Positions 32,309 through 41,990 of a stretch of 64,000 nucleotides of DNA are shown here, in pieces. Made by a program: the position numbers and the translations under genes. A model generated the notes under the pieces. The model was not told the DNA's origin and made no database searches. It saw only the letters and a list, made by a program, of their open reading frames with translations. Positions within the stretch are counted from its first letter, which is position 1. Each line of letters starts with the position of its first letter. The stretch is taken from the NCBI GenBank assembly GCA_947474545.1, contig CANJJI010000001.1, positions 1 to 64,000 of the forward strand, given 5' to 3'. The stretch comes from Beijerinckiaceae bacterium. GTDB taxonomy: Bacteria > Pseudomonadota > Alphaproteobacteria > Rhizobiales > Beijerinckiaceae.

Positions 32309-33220
32309 TCAGGAAAATAGCATTCCCGACAGTTTCCGCCTCGCGGCAATCGTATCAGGATCCATCGGACCCCAGGCTTCAAAAAACTGCAGCAATTGCC
32401 TTCGCGCGCCATCATTATCCCATTTGCGATCCTGCCGGATAATTTCAAGAAGCGCATCCGCGGCAAGTTCTCTTTGGCCGCCACCGTTGTAGGCCAAGGC
32501 CAGATCGAAGCGTGCCTGATGATCAGCCGGGTTGGCGGTCACTTTTTCTTCAAGCAATCCAAAATCGCCAACTTGAGCCGCTTGCTCGGCCAAGGCGACT
32601 CCAGCTCTCGCGGCAGTCAGCTCCGGTCCTTCCTTGCCACTTACGGGCAATGCCTCAAGCACCGATTTTGCGGATATAATATCATTGTTTTCCAGATGCG
32701 CCCGGGCCAGCCCGGCAATGGCCTTGTGATTCTGTGGTTCGAATTCAAGCGCATGTCCAAATGCTTCGATGGCGGCGGCAAAATCACCGGCCTCAAGCGC
32801 TCCCTCGCCCTCCGCTATAAGCTCATCTGCCTGACCGGCAATCGGGCCAACGATTCGTTCGATAAAGCCCTTCACCTGGCTTTCTGGAAGGGCCCCTGCA
32901 AAGCCGTCAACGGGCTGACCCTTCTGGAATGCGACAACAGCCGGAATTGATTTTATACCGAGTTGCCCGGCAATCTGAGGATGTGCCTCAATGTTCATTT
33001 TGACAAGTTTCACCTTGCCAACTGCGGCGCTCACCACTTTGCGAAGTATGGGGTCAAGCTGTTTGCACGGTTCGCACCAGGGCGCCCAAAAATCTACAAG
33101 AACCGGCTGGCGCGTAGATTCAACCAGCACATCCTGTCTGAATGTTGTGGCAGTCGTCTCGATGACCCCGCTCTCCCCAACCTGACCAGCTGTAATCGGC
33201 TGACCTGATACGTCATTCAT
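32309..33220 (-). CDS. Thioredoxin / co-chaperone YbbN-like (thioredoxin + TPR)
   Basis: VLVDFWAPWCEPCKQLDPILRKVV followed by TPR-like region. Confidence 0.92.
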   Translation of the reverse strand: MNDVSGQPITAGQVGESGVIETTATTFRQDVLVESTRQPVLVDFWAPWCEPCKQLDPILRKVVSAAVGKVKLVKMNIEAHPQIAGQLGIKSIPAVVAFQKGQPVDGFAGALPESQVKGFIERIVGPIAGQADELIAEGEGALEAGDFAAAIEAFGHALEFEPQNHKAIAGLARAHLENNDIISAKSVLEALPVSGKEGPELTAARAGVALAEQAAQVGDFGLLEEKVTANPADHQARFDLALAYNGGGQRELAADALLEIIRQDRKWDNDGARRQLLQFFEAWGPMDPDTIAARRKLSGMLFS

Positions 33221-33413
33221 AACCTGTCTCCTGGCCGACCGAGGCTTCAGTTCATGCAGAAGCCTCTTGCGCCCCACACTTATGGAATGCAACCAGCTTT
33301 ACAACCGTACTTCGACACCGAAAATAATGTTTCGCATAAAGTTCGAAACAGGACGATTGCAATCCCGCGCGGTTTGCGGCATATACCGCCCGTCGCGCAA
33401 CCTGCGTGTGGAT

Positions 33414-33488
33414 GCGGGAGTAGCTCAGGGGTAGAGCACAACCTTGCCAAGGTTGGGGTCGAGGGTTCGAATCCCTTCTCCCGCTCCA
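33414..33488 (+). tRNA. tRNA-Gly (GCC), CCA encoded
   Basis: GCGGGAG...CTCCCGC acceptor, D-arm GCTC/GAGC, anticodon loop TTGCCAA, T-loop TTCGAAT, TCCA end. Confidence 0.97.
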
Positions 33489-33675
33489 ATACAGGTACGT
33501 GATTTAGGGACATTTTTGGTAGGGCAACCTGATAGCTTATCTGCTAAATGTCGGAGTTCATTCCAGCGGGTCCAATTTTTTGAATTTCATTGCATTTGGC
33601 TAGTCACCGAATTTTTCCGCCATTTGCGATTGCTAGTGTCTTGCGGCACAGGCGAATGCCTCATAGCATTGGTAT

Positions 33676-34182
33676 ATGGTCAGCACCCTCATCACCATCC
33701 GGAACGCACTTTCACGCGATGCAGCAGGCATTGCGGAAGTCCACGACCTGTCGTGGCGGGAGGCCTATCGCGGCATAATTCCCGGACGCGAACTGGAAAA
33801 GATGATTTCCCGGCGAGGACCTCGTTGGTGGAGCAATGCGATCTCGCGCGGTTCAAATATTCTTGTGCTGGATTTCGATGACAAGGTCGCAGGATATGCG
33901 ACATACGGCCGCAACCGTATCAGGGCCATGCCATATCGCGGCGAAATTTTCGAACTCTACTTGGCTCCCCAATATCAGGGAATAGGATTTGGGCGCCGCC
34001 TGTTCAAATCAGCGCGGGCAGATCTGGAACGGCATGGTTGCCGCGCCGCTATCGTATGGGCTCTCGAGGACAATGCACGCGCGATCTCATTTTACGAGCA
34101 TATGGGCGGACGCATACTGAGGCGGGCGCCAGAGAAGTTCGGAACCGACGTTCGTGAGCGCGTAGCGTTTGTTTTCGAATAA
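33676..34182 (+). CDS. GNAT family N-acetyltransferase
   Basis: LYLAPQYQGIGFGRRLFKSARADLERHGCRAAIVWALEDNARAISFYEHMGGR. Confidence 0.92.
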   Translation: MVSTLITIRNALSRDAAGIAEVHDLSWREAYRGIIPGRELEKMISRRGPRWWSNAISRGSNILVLDFDDKVAGYATYGRNRIRAMPYRGEIFELYLAPQYQGIGFGRRLFKSARADLERHGCRAAIVWALEDNARAISFYEHMGGRILRRAPEKFGTDVRERVAFVFE

Positions 34183-34298
34183 TCCCTTGCTGTTCCTAAG
34201 GCTGGTGACGTCATCGCGATTATTTTGCTGACCTAACGGCGCACCCTGGCTAAACTAAATAACCTTAATCTCCGAACAGGCAGAACCGGCCAAACCTG

Positions 34299-35057
34299 AT
34301 GATGCTCCTGCGTTCAGCCCTTTTCAACCTACTGTTCTATGTCAATCTCATCGCCCTGATGATACTTGGCCTTCCTACCTTGCTGATGAATCGTCATGCA
34401 GTTTTTTCGCTCGCAAGGTTGTGGGCGATGTCTTCGCTCTGGTTGCTTAAGGTAATCTGTGGCACATCTGTTCAATTTCGTGGCGTTCAAAATATACCCA
34501 AGGGCGGTTACATCATTGCGCCAAAACATCAGTCAATATGGGAAACTTTCGCTCTTTGCCTTTATTTTCCGGATTTTTCGTTCATTTTAAAGAGAGAGTT
34601 AACCTGGATACCGGTGTTCGGCTGGTATCTGAAAAAGGCAGCACAGATAGCGATAAACCGATCTTCAGGATCGGCAGCCCTAACAGAAGCCAGTCAACGG
34701 TCCCGCGAAATCCTTGATGCAGGACGCCAAGTGTTCATCTTTCCGGAGGGAACGCGCAGACCGGCTGGCGCGCCGCCACTCTACAAATTTGGTGTGGCTC
34801 ACATTTATTCACAATCAAATGCGCCATGCCTTCCTGTCGCTTTGAATTCAGGTCTTTTCTGGCCCCGCCGAAGCTTCATGCGCCTGCCTGGAACAGTTCT
34901 AGTCGAGTTTCTTGAGCCTATACCAGCCGGGCTGGACAAAGCAGTATTCTTCAGATTGCTTCAGGACAAAATGGAGCAAGCAACCAATAGATTGATTAGC
35001 GAGTCTGTCCAAGCCAACCCATTACTTTTAGAGGTATTGAATCGGAAGCCATCCTGA
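34299..35057 (+). CDS. plsC: 1-acyl-sn-glycerol-3-phosphate acyltransferase
   Basis: APKHQSIWETF (variant HX4D region, HQSIWE), FPEGTRRPAGAPPLYKFG. Confidence 0.9.
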   Translation: MMLLRSALFNLLFYVNLIALMILGLPTLLMNRHAVFSLARLWAMSSLWLLKVICGTSVQFRGVQNIPKGGYIIAPKHQSIWETFALCLYFPDFSFILKRELTWIPVFGWYLKKAAQIAINRSSGSAALTEASQRSREILDAGRQVFIFPEGTRRPAGAPPLYKFGVAHIYSQSNAPCLPVALNSGLFWPRRSFMRLPGTVLVEFLEPIPAGLDKAVFFRLLQDKMEQATNRLISESVQANPLLLEVLNRKPS

Positions 35058-35080
35058 AATCGCCTAGCCGCAGGGAACAA

Positions 35081-35536
35081 TCAGTTTTCGTGAGGCTTGT
35101 GACGCAATTGATCCAATTCAGACATGAACGCGGTCAAATGATTTTCTATGGATTGCCGCAAACGCGCGGCACTACCTGGATATTCGCGCAAGACCCGTTG
35201 AAACAAGGCACGGGGAATGCGCAACACAGTTGTCGGCTCACGTGCAATAGCAGTCACTGGATTTTCCGTAACGGCGATCATAGCCATTTCACCGAGCAGA
35301 CCGCCTGTACCAACAACCATGATCGAGCTATCTTCATATTCGGTCCGAAATAGCGCCAAAGATCCGCTCAGGACAAAAAAGCCCCCTTCGGAGCGATAGC
35401 CACGGCGGGTCAGAGTCTCCCCCGTCACAAGTGTGCGGGTATCCGTTGAAAAAGCAAGAACCCGGAGCGCCTCTTCATCCAGATCGGACAAAACGGGCAA
35501 CCTCGCCAGCATACCAATTTCATCTTCCAATGACAT
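35081..35536 (-). CDS. Cyclic nucleotide-binding domain protein (Crp-like, no HTH)
   Basis: LPVLSDLDEEALRVLAFSTDTRTLVTGETLTRRG...GLLGEMAMIAVTENPVTAIAREPTTVLRI; ends without a DNA-binding domain. Confidence 0.85.
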   Translation of the reverse strand: MSLEDEIGMLARLPVLSDLDEEALRVLAFSTDTRTLVTGETLTRRGYRSEGGFFVLSGSLALFRTEYEDSSIMVVGTGGLLGEMAMIAVTENPVTAIAREPTTVLRIPRALFQRVLREYPGSAARLRQSIENHLTAFMSELDQLRHKPHEN

Positions 35537-35623
35537 GAATTGACCCGATCTCCCGCCCTAAGGGTGACAGCCTGAATTGAGGGTATTGAAAAACCTATAG
35601 TCTTTGAACTCAACCCTACAAAA

Positions 35624-36310
35624 CTACGGCACTAATTTATACCCGCCCCCTTCCGTCACCAGGAGTTGCGAATTGGACGGATCCTGCTCAATTTTCTGCC
35701 GTAGGCGATAAATATGTGTCTCCAACGTATGCGTTGTAACGTTGGAATTATATCCCCAGACTTCCCGTAACAATATTTCTCTTGTTACAACCTGCATCCC
35801 GGCCCTGTATAAATGGCGTAAAATGGCCGTCTCTTTTTCGGTGAGCCTCAGCTTGGTGCCTTTTTCTGTAATGAGTTGCTTGGCGCTCGGCTTGAAGAGG
35901 TACTGCCCTATCTGAAATGACGCATCATCTGTCGATTCATGCTGCCGCAAATGAGCCCGGATACGCGCAAGAAGCACAGCAAATCTGAACGGCTTGTTCA
36001 CGTAATCGTTAGCGCCGGACTCGAGGCCAAGAACCGCATCGGCATCCGTAACCTGGCCCGTAAGCATAATAATAGGCCCTTTAAAACCGTCTTTGCGGAT
36101 TATCTTGACAGCTTCCCGGCCATCCATATCCGGCAATCCGACGTCCATGATGATGACGTCAGGCGGACTTGCCCTCACGGCCGCAACGGCCTTCGTGGCC
36201 GTATCAACTTCAGTAGTGGAAAACTCCTCATACAGCGCCAGCTGCTCAGCCAAAGTCCCACGCAGTTCATTGTCGTCGTCTGTGATGAGAATTTTACGGA
36301 CCTGGGTCAT
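35624..36310 (-). CDS. OmpR/PhoB-type response regulator
   Basis: KILITDDDNELRG, DVIIMDVGLPDMDG, KPFRFAVLLARIRAHLR, winged-helix C-terminus. No adjacent histidine kinase. Confidence 0.94.
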   Translation of the reverse strand: MTQVRKILITDDDNELRGTLAEQLALYEEFSTTEVDTATKAVAAVRASPPDVIIMDVGLPDMDGREAVKIIRKDGFKGPIIMLTGQVTDADAVLGLESGANDYVNKPFRFAVLLARIRAHLRQHESTDDASFQIGQYLFKPSAKQLITEKGTKLRLTEKETAILRHLYRAGMQVVTREILLREVWGYNSNVTTHTLETHIYRLRQKIEQDPSNSQLLVTEGGGYKLVP

Positions 36311-36489
36311 GAATTTCTCGCAGCTCATGTTTTGGTGTTCCCATCTAGCCGTCCCATTCCACTATACGGAATTGGCAGAAGGAATATTATTGCGGAACCT
36401 GATCGAATCCTGTCAGACACGCAACCAAATTTATCATAAACAGACTGCGATCCGGTCGTGATCTCCAGGCTTGCCCGTCTCAACCGAAC

Positions 36490-37071
36490 GTGAAATTCGA
36501 TATGCGCTCCAAACGGCAGGCTCCACGTCCGGGAACAATAAAGGAATTATTATTTTCACCTGCCTTGCGCCTCAGAACAACTTCTAAACCAATCGTCAGT
36601 GGAAAACTGTTCTGCCCCGGGTTACAGATACCCTGTTCAATCGGTAGAGCCGGAACAACGTCCCATAAAATTGAGGGGGACGGCAAGACTCCACGTGGCC
36701 GATTCAAGATCGTTTCCGGATTTTGGCGCGCCGACAGATACAAGCGACCCCGCACTTCGCTTCTTATGCGCCCAACCCGATTGAACGACGGTTGGTGCGA
36801 TGACATACGGAGTGGCCTCTATAATCGTAGGGTCTCTCTTCCATCTTTCCAAAGCCACGAGGAACTATGGCGGATCGACTGTCTATATGATTTTGTCCTG
36901 GTGCTCGACTACAATTACGCCAGGCGAAGCAAAGCTCGTGGCAGCGCTATATTTTTTCATATCTGGCGCGACAACTGCACCCCTACTGAGGGCTGCATCG
37001 CCATTGACGCCAAACATATGACGAAACTGTTGTCGCGCTTGGCGGTTGACGCATCGCTAACCATTCGGTGA
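36490..37071 (+). CDS. L,D-transpeptidase (YkuD) family protein
   Basis: GDGKTPRGRF, IFFHIWRDNCTPTEGCIAI catalytic motif. Confidence 0.9.
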   Translation: MKFDMRSKRQAPRPGTIKELLFSPALRLRTTSKPIVSGKLFCPGLQIPCSIGRAGTTSHKIEGDGKTPRGRFKIVSGFWRADRYKRPRTSLLMRPTRLNDGWCDDIRSGLYNRRVSLPSFQSHEELWRIDCLYDFVLVLDYNYARRSKARGSAIFFHIWRDNCTPTEGCIAIDAKHMTKLLSRLAVDASLTIR

Positions 37072-37079
37072 CAGAAATT

Positions 37080-37790
37080 TCACAAAGTAACAGCTATCCT
37101 GTGGCCAAATATTGCTGTGCCTACTCTGACATGGGTGGCGCCAAGCTGAATTGCGAGCGGGTAGTCGGCGGTCATGCCCATCGACAGATTTGGAAGCGAC
37201 ATTTCGCCTGCCAATTTCGCCAGACGTGCAAAATACGGCGAAGCCTGTTGATCAGCTGGTGGAATACACATCAAACCGTCTATTTGCAGATTATATTCGT
37301 TGCGGCATTGGTCCAATAACAACGCCGCGTCGTCTGGCATGATGCCAGATTTCTGCTTCTCAGCCCCGATATTCACCTCGATCATGTATCGCAACGTCTT
37401 GTTCTGCTTCAGCTGCTCATCGGCCAGAACTTTCGCTAGCCGCCCTCTGTCGACAGTTTCAATAACATCAAATAAATGCACCGCTTCTTTTGCCTTATTA
37501 GTCTGTAACGGTCCGATGAGATGGAGCCGCACATCTGGATATCGGGCTTTGAGCGCCGACCATTTGTCCTGTGCTTCCTGCACCCTGTTTTCGCCAAAAA
37601 CCCGGTGACCGATACGAAGGAGGACTTCGATCGCGTCCACCGGCTGCGTTTTTGACGCAACCACTAGCTGCACTGACTCGGGGTCTCGATTGGCTTGCCG
37701 CGCAGCACGTGCAATGCCGTTACAAACAGCCCGATATCGTTCCTCAAGACCACTCGCTAGTGATGCTGATTCCATTGCGCTATTGTCCAT
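37080..37790 (-). CDS. YggS-family pyridoxal phosphate homeostasis protein
   Basis: LVVASKTQPVDAIEVLLRIGHRVFGENRVQEAQDKW; LSMGMTADYPLAIQLGATHVRVGTAIFG. Start codon uncertain. Confidence 0.95.
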   Translation of the reverse strand: MDNSAMESASLASGLEERYRAVCNGIARAARQANRDPESVQLVVASKTQPVDAIEVLLRIGHRVFGENRVQEAQDKWSALKARYPDVRLHLIGPLQTNKAKEAVHLFDVIETVDRGRLAKVLADEQLKQNKTLRYMIEVNIGAEKQKSGIMPDDAALLLDQCRNEYNLQIDGLMCIPPADQQASPYFARLAKLAGEMSLPNLSMGMTADYPLAIQLGATHVRVGTAIFGHRIAVTL

Positions 37791-37993
37791 TTCGCCCGGT
37801 CGTTTGTCCGGCCTATCCACATGATTTCATTTTTACCATTATAATTCCGCCAAATCACTCAATATTCGCCGCAAAACGGGACCGTTTGAGGAATTGGATA
37901 GACCTTCAAGGCATGGTATCAGAGCCAAGTATGCAGACGAGAGTCCGCGATTCAAAGGTCTCGCGAATTCCAGTTCCGAAAGCCGGTTTCACA

Positions 37994-38500
37994 ATGGTTC
38001 CAAAGCCGAAATTCGCTATTGCGCTGATATTCTTGCCTCTCGCACTCGGTGGTTGCCTTCAGCCTATGTACGGTGGTGTTGCAGGTGACAGCCTCCGTTC
38101 GGAGCTGGCCGCGATCAAGGTTGAGCCAATTTCCGATCGGATCGGGCATTATCTTGGCAATGAACTCGTATTTGCATTAAATGGAACGGGATCAGAAGTC
38201 ACACCAAAATACCGGCTACTCATTTCCATCGCTGAAAAGGTACAAACTCCGCTGATTGATACGATCAGCGGGCGGGCAACTGCTGGCACCGTGGTCGTGG
38301 ATGCTAATTATCGTCTGCTTCCGGTGGGTACTTCAGAACCAATTGTTCAAGGTACTGCCTTTGTCGCCGCCAACTACGATCGTACAAGTCAACGATTTGC
38401 TAACGTTCGCGCGGCTCGAGATGCGGAAATCAGAACGGCAAAGGCCCTTTCGGAGCAGATACATGTCCGGATCGCCAGTGCGTTGTCAGACCGGAAGTAG
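37994..38500 (+). CDS. lptE: LPS-assembly lipoprotein LptE
   Basis: MVPKPKFAIALIFLPLALGGCLQPMYGG lipobox; precedes holA as is usual in alphaproteobacteria. Confidence 0.88.
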   Translation: MVPKPKFAIALIFLPLALGGCLQPMYGGVAGDSLRSELAAIKVEPISDRIGHYLGNELVFALNGTGSEVTPKYRLLISIAEKVQTPLIDTISGRATAGTVVVDANYRLLPVGTSEPIVQGTAFVAANYDRTSQRFANVRAARDAEIRTAKALSEQIHVRIASALSDRK

Positions 38501-38507
38501 GTGACCC

Positions 38508-39548
38508 TTGGTTGCCGTAACGCACCGCGAAGCTGATAGTTTTGTTGCATCCAAAAACCCGTCTATCGATGTTTTTCTGGTGTTCGGCAGCGATTCCGGA
38601 CTCATCAGCGAACGGGCCCAAATCATATTGAAAAGCGCCGGCCTTAGTCTGGGCAATCCGGATCAAATAATAAGAATCGACGGTGATGAAATTGCCAACA
38701 ATCCAGGTTTGCTGTTTGAGGAGGCGCACGGTATCGGCTTGTTTGCCGACAAGCGCGCCATCCTGATCCGCGCTGGTGGAAAACAGATCATTTCACCTCT
38801 TGAAACGATGCTCGAAGCCCCGGCGCCCGATTGTAAGATTATCATCATGGCCGGTCCGCTCCGGAAAGATGCACCGTTGCGGGCCTTAGCAACGAGAGCC
38901 AAAAATGCCGCCGCGATTGAGTGCTACCCGGATCAAACCGGCGATCTTGAACGCCTTATTGATTCAGAACTGAACCGAGTAGGCCTGAATATTGACCCGC
39001 CAGCACGGCTCATCCTGGCCAGCTTGTTAGGTGACGACAGGCTTTCCACCCGCGCGGAATTGGAAAAACTGATTCTTTACACACATGGTACCGGGATCGT
39101 CACAGAAAGCGATGTTATAAATGCAGTCGCAGATGCATCTGTGCTTGCTTTAGATAATATCGTATTTTCAACGTTCTCCGGAGTTGTAACTTTTCTTGGC
39201 GATGAAGGCGCTCATATTTATTCGCGGACCTCAGAAACATTCGCGCTGATTTCAGCTGCCACTCGTCATTGTCAGCTCCTAAATCAAATCCGGATAGACG
39301 TTGAATCCGGAACCGCTCTTGAAAATGCGGTTGAGCGTAATGCAGGACGTATTGTATTCGGGGCTCGCCGCAAGACTTTATCCGATCAGGCTAGTTTTTG
39401 GAAAAGCGATTCGCTCACCCAATGTTATAGCGATCTCGTTCGTTCGACCCTCGAAACCCGGAGAGAACCTAATCTCTCAAATGCCATTGTAATGAACACA
39501 TTGCTCGGAATCGCCCGCCGCTATCAGACCTTGCGGCGCGCAACTTAA
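38508..39548 (+). CDS. holA: DNA polymerase III subunit delta
   Basis: TTG start; VFLVFGSDSGLISERAQ; KIIIMAGPLRKDAPLRALA. Confidence 0.92.
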   Translation: MVAVTHREADSFVASKNPSIDVFLVFGSDSGLISERAQIILKSAGLSLGNPDQIIRIDGDEIANNPGLLFEEAHGIGLFADKRAILIRAGGKQIISPLETMLEAPAPDCKIIIMAGPLRKDAPLRALATRAKNAAAIECYPDQTGDLERLIDSELNRVGLNIDPPARLILASLLGDDRLSTRAELEKLILYTHGTGIVTESDVINAVADASVLALDNIVFSTFSGVVTFLGDEGAHIYSRTSETFALISAATRHCQLLNQIRIDVESGTALENAVERNAGRIVFGARRKTLSDQASFWKSDSLTQCYSDLVRSTLETRREPNLSNAIVMNTLLGIARRYQTLRRAT

Positions 39549-39590
39549 TGATCTCAATAAGCTGAAACTTTATATGATCAGAAAAAAGAG

Positions 39591-40481
39591 CTAACTTCTC
39601 AGCCTCCGGCACAATTCATCAAGTTGTTCGAGTGACTTGTATTTAATCGCCAACTCTCCTTTTTCTCCGCGATGTTTGATTTCCACCACAAGACCAAGTG
39701 CATCTGTCAAAGCCTGTTCAAGCGACTTGGTATCAGGATCTTTCATGCTGTGAGAGGATTTTCCCTCAGGGCCGTTTGAATTAATCCCCTCACCTGAACT
39801 GTTTTGTCCAAGACGTTCGAGATCACGAACACTCAATCCCTGCTCGACTGCCCGTTTCGCCATGGAATCCATGTCGGAAAAAGCGAGCAAGGCGCGGGCG
39901 TGGCCGGCCGAAATCTCGCCGGACGCCAACAGGCTCCTGGAATATTCGGGTAGTTTCTGTAATCGTAAGATATTAGCTATATGACTCCGGCTCTTGCCGA
40001 TAATTCGGGAAAGATCAGCCTGTGTATAGCCAAACTCAGTTGCAAGCTGCTCATAAGCCCGCCCTTCATCCAAGGCGTTCAAGTCCGAGCGTTGAACGTT
40101 TTCGACGATAGCGAGTTCCAACGCCTCGCGATCCGATACATCAATAACTATAACTGGCACCTCGTGAATTCCCGCGAGTTGCGCGGCCCGCCATCGCCTT
40201 TCACCGGCAATGATTTCATATGCGTTCGTTGCGCCCTTTACGTTGCGAACGAGAATGGGCTGGATAACGCCCTTTTCTTTTATTGAATCCGCAAGCTCCG
40301 ACAACGATTCAGCATCAAAATTCCGGCGCGGATTTTTGGGATTCGCATGAACAAATTCTATGGGAACCTTGCGCTGACCCGATAGGCTTTCACTTGTGAC
40401 CTCTGTCTCAATTGAATTTTCACCCATTAGCGCCGCAAGACCACGTCCCAGCCCCAATCTTTGTTTATTTTCGTCAGCCAT
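39591..40481 (-). CDS. parB: Chromosome partitioning protein ParB
   Basis: RLGLGRGLAALMGE; YEIIAGERRWRAAQLAG; SHIANILRLQKLP; SAGHARALLAF. Confidence 0.98.
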   Translation of the reverse strand: MADENKQRLGLGRGLAALMGENSIETEVTSESLSGQRKVPIEFVHANPKNPRRNFDAESLSELADSIKEKGVIQPILVRNVKGATNAYEIIAGERRWRAAQLAGIHEVPVIVIDVSDREALELAIVENVQRSDLNALDEGRAYEQLATEFGYTQADLSRIIGKSRSHIANILRLQKLPEYSRSLLASGEISAGHARALLAFSDMDSMAKRAVEQGLSVRDLERLGQNSSGEGINSNGPEGKSSHSMKDPDTKSLEQALTDALGLVVEIKHRGEKGELAIKYKSLEQLDELCRRLRS

Positions 40482-40512
40482 AACCCATCTTTCATAAAGT
40501 TTTGCACCGTGA

Positions 40513-41310
40513 TCAGGCTGCACAAAGTGCCTTTTCCCTTTGGATAATCTCAGACGCAAGTTTCAGATAGGCCTGACTGCCAGCGCATTTGAAATCATAA
40601 AGCAATACGGGTTTACCGTGTGAAGGCGCCTCTGAAATCCGAACGTTTCGTGGTATAATGGTATCGTAAACCTTCGCACCCATATGCAAACGAACGTCAG
40701 CTACAACTTGGCTAGCAAGGTTATTGCGGGGATCGAACATCGTCAGCACGACACCATGAATTGTCAGGCCCGGGTTTAAGGTACGCTTGACTTGCTCGAC
40801 CGTGGATAGAAGCTGCGAAAGGCCTTCCAAAGCGAAAAATTCACATTGAAGTGGAACAAGGACACTGTCAGCAGCAGCAAGGGCGTTCACTGTCAGCAAG
40901 TTTAGTGATGGCGGGCAATCAACCAGGACATAAGTAAACGGACCGCCATCCAGATCCGGATCTTGATTAAGCGTATCAATTGCTTTCTTGAAGCGATAGG
41001 CCCGATCGCTGGAGGAGGCAATTTCAAGCTCCACTCCAAGAAGATCAAGCGTGGACGGGGCTATGAAGAGACCGGGAACTGACGTTGGCTTTGCGGCCTG
41101 GCGCAACGTGCCTTCGCCGACCATGACGTGATATGTGGAAAACTTGCGATTATTTTTTTCTATTCCAAGACCTGTGGATGCATTCCCTTGCGGATCGAGA
41201 TCAGCTATGAGCACTTTTTCGCCAATAGCAGCAAGTGCCGTCCCCAGATTGATGGCCGTGGTGGTCTTACCAACGCCGCCTTTTTGATTGGCCAGAACCA
41301 GAACTCTCAT
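40513..41310 (-). CDS. parA: Chromosome partitioning ATPase ParA
   Basis: MRVLVLANQKGGVGKTTTAINLGTALA; LIADLDPQGNASTGLG. Confidence 0.98.
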   Translation of the reverse strand: MRVLVLANQKGGVGKTTTAINLGTALAAIGEKVLIADLDPQGNASTGLGIEKNNRKFSTYHVMVGEGTLRQAAKPTSVPGLFIAPSTLDLLGVELEIASSSDRAYRFKKAIDTLNQDPDLDGGPFTYVLVDCPPSLNLLTVNALAAADSVLVPLQCEFFALEGLSQLLSTVEQVKRTLNPGLTIHGVVLTMFDPRNNLASQVVADVRLHMGAKVYDTIIPRNVRISEAPSHGKPVLLYDFKCAGSQAYLKLASEIIQREKALCAA

Positions 41311-41348
41311 GAACGTGCCTCGATTTATAGAATTCACGCCGAAGAGCG

Positions 41349-41990
41349 TCAGACCAAAGCCTCATTACCATTCCATTCAGCCTTGACGATTTTAGCCGAA
41401 GGTTCAGTAAGGCTGGGCAAAAATTCAAGTTTAACCCTACTAAATATAGGCGCATCCGTCAATTCTGATGCTACATCTTGTCCCTTTAGAAACAGCCCAA
41501 GGGCCCCATTTTTTAACAAAGGCGAACTCAGCTCCAAGAGTGATGGCAATCCTATAAGCGCCCGCGCTGTTACGATGTCGACTATTGGCAGATCATCAAT
41601 GACTGCTTCTACCCGGGCATTGTGCACCAGAGCCGGAGCTCCGGTCTCTCGAGCGACTTCCCTTAGAAAAGCACACTTTCGATGATCGCTTTCCACGAGG
41701 TGAATTTCAGTATTTTGGAAATCAGCAAGTAAAATTGCGATGACCAAACCGGGAAAACCCGCTCCAGATCCTAAATCAACCCACTTGCGCGCCTGAGGCG
41801 CCAGAGTTACCAGCTGTGCACTATCGGTAAAATGACGGGTCCATAAGCCGGGCAGTGTGGAGGGTGCTACGAGATTCTTTATTTTTTGCCATCGATGTAA
41901 TAAATTCTCATAGATTTCAAGGCGCACAATTGTTTCACGTGAAACACTGGTAATTCCTGGCAACCGGTTGCTTTTGACCTCCCAATTCAT
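41349..41990 (-). CDS. rsmG: 16S rRNA (guanine-527-N7)-methyltransferase RsmG
   Basis: [35 protein letters not shown]. Confidence 0.96.
   Translation of the reverse strand: MNWEVKSNRLPGITSVSRETIVRLEIYENLLHRWQKIKNLVAPSTLPGLWTRHFTDSAQLVTLAPQARKWVDLGSGAGFPGLVIAILLADFQNTEIHLVESDHRKCAFLREVARETGAPALVHNARVEAVIDDLPIVDIVTARALIGLPSLLELSSPLLKNGALGLFLKGQDVASELTDAPIFSRVKLEFLPSLTEPSAKIVKAEWNGNEALV
41931..41946. promoter_or_regulatory. parS site (within rsmG)
   Basis: Perfect 16-bp palindrome TGTTTCACGTGAAACA. Confidence 0.95.

Noticed and set aside
33489-33675. Possible IS/integration scar after tRNA-Gly (TTAGGGACATTTTTGGTAGGGCAACC...)
   Set aside because: Resembles some element ends, but no second end, target duplication or integrase was found.
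37571-37993. N-terminal extension of the lptE ORF (309 aa)
   Set aside because: Overlaps yggS on the opposite strand; the lipoprotein signal begins at 37994.
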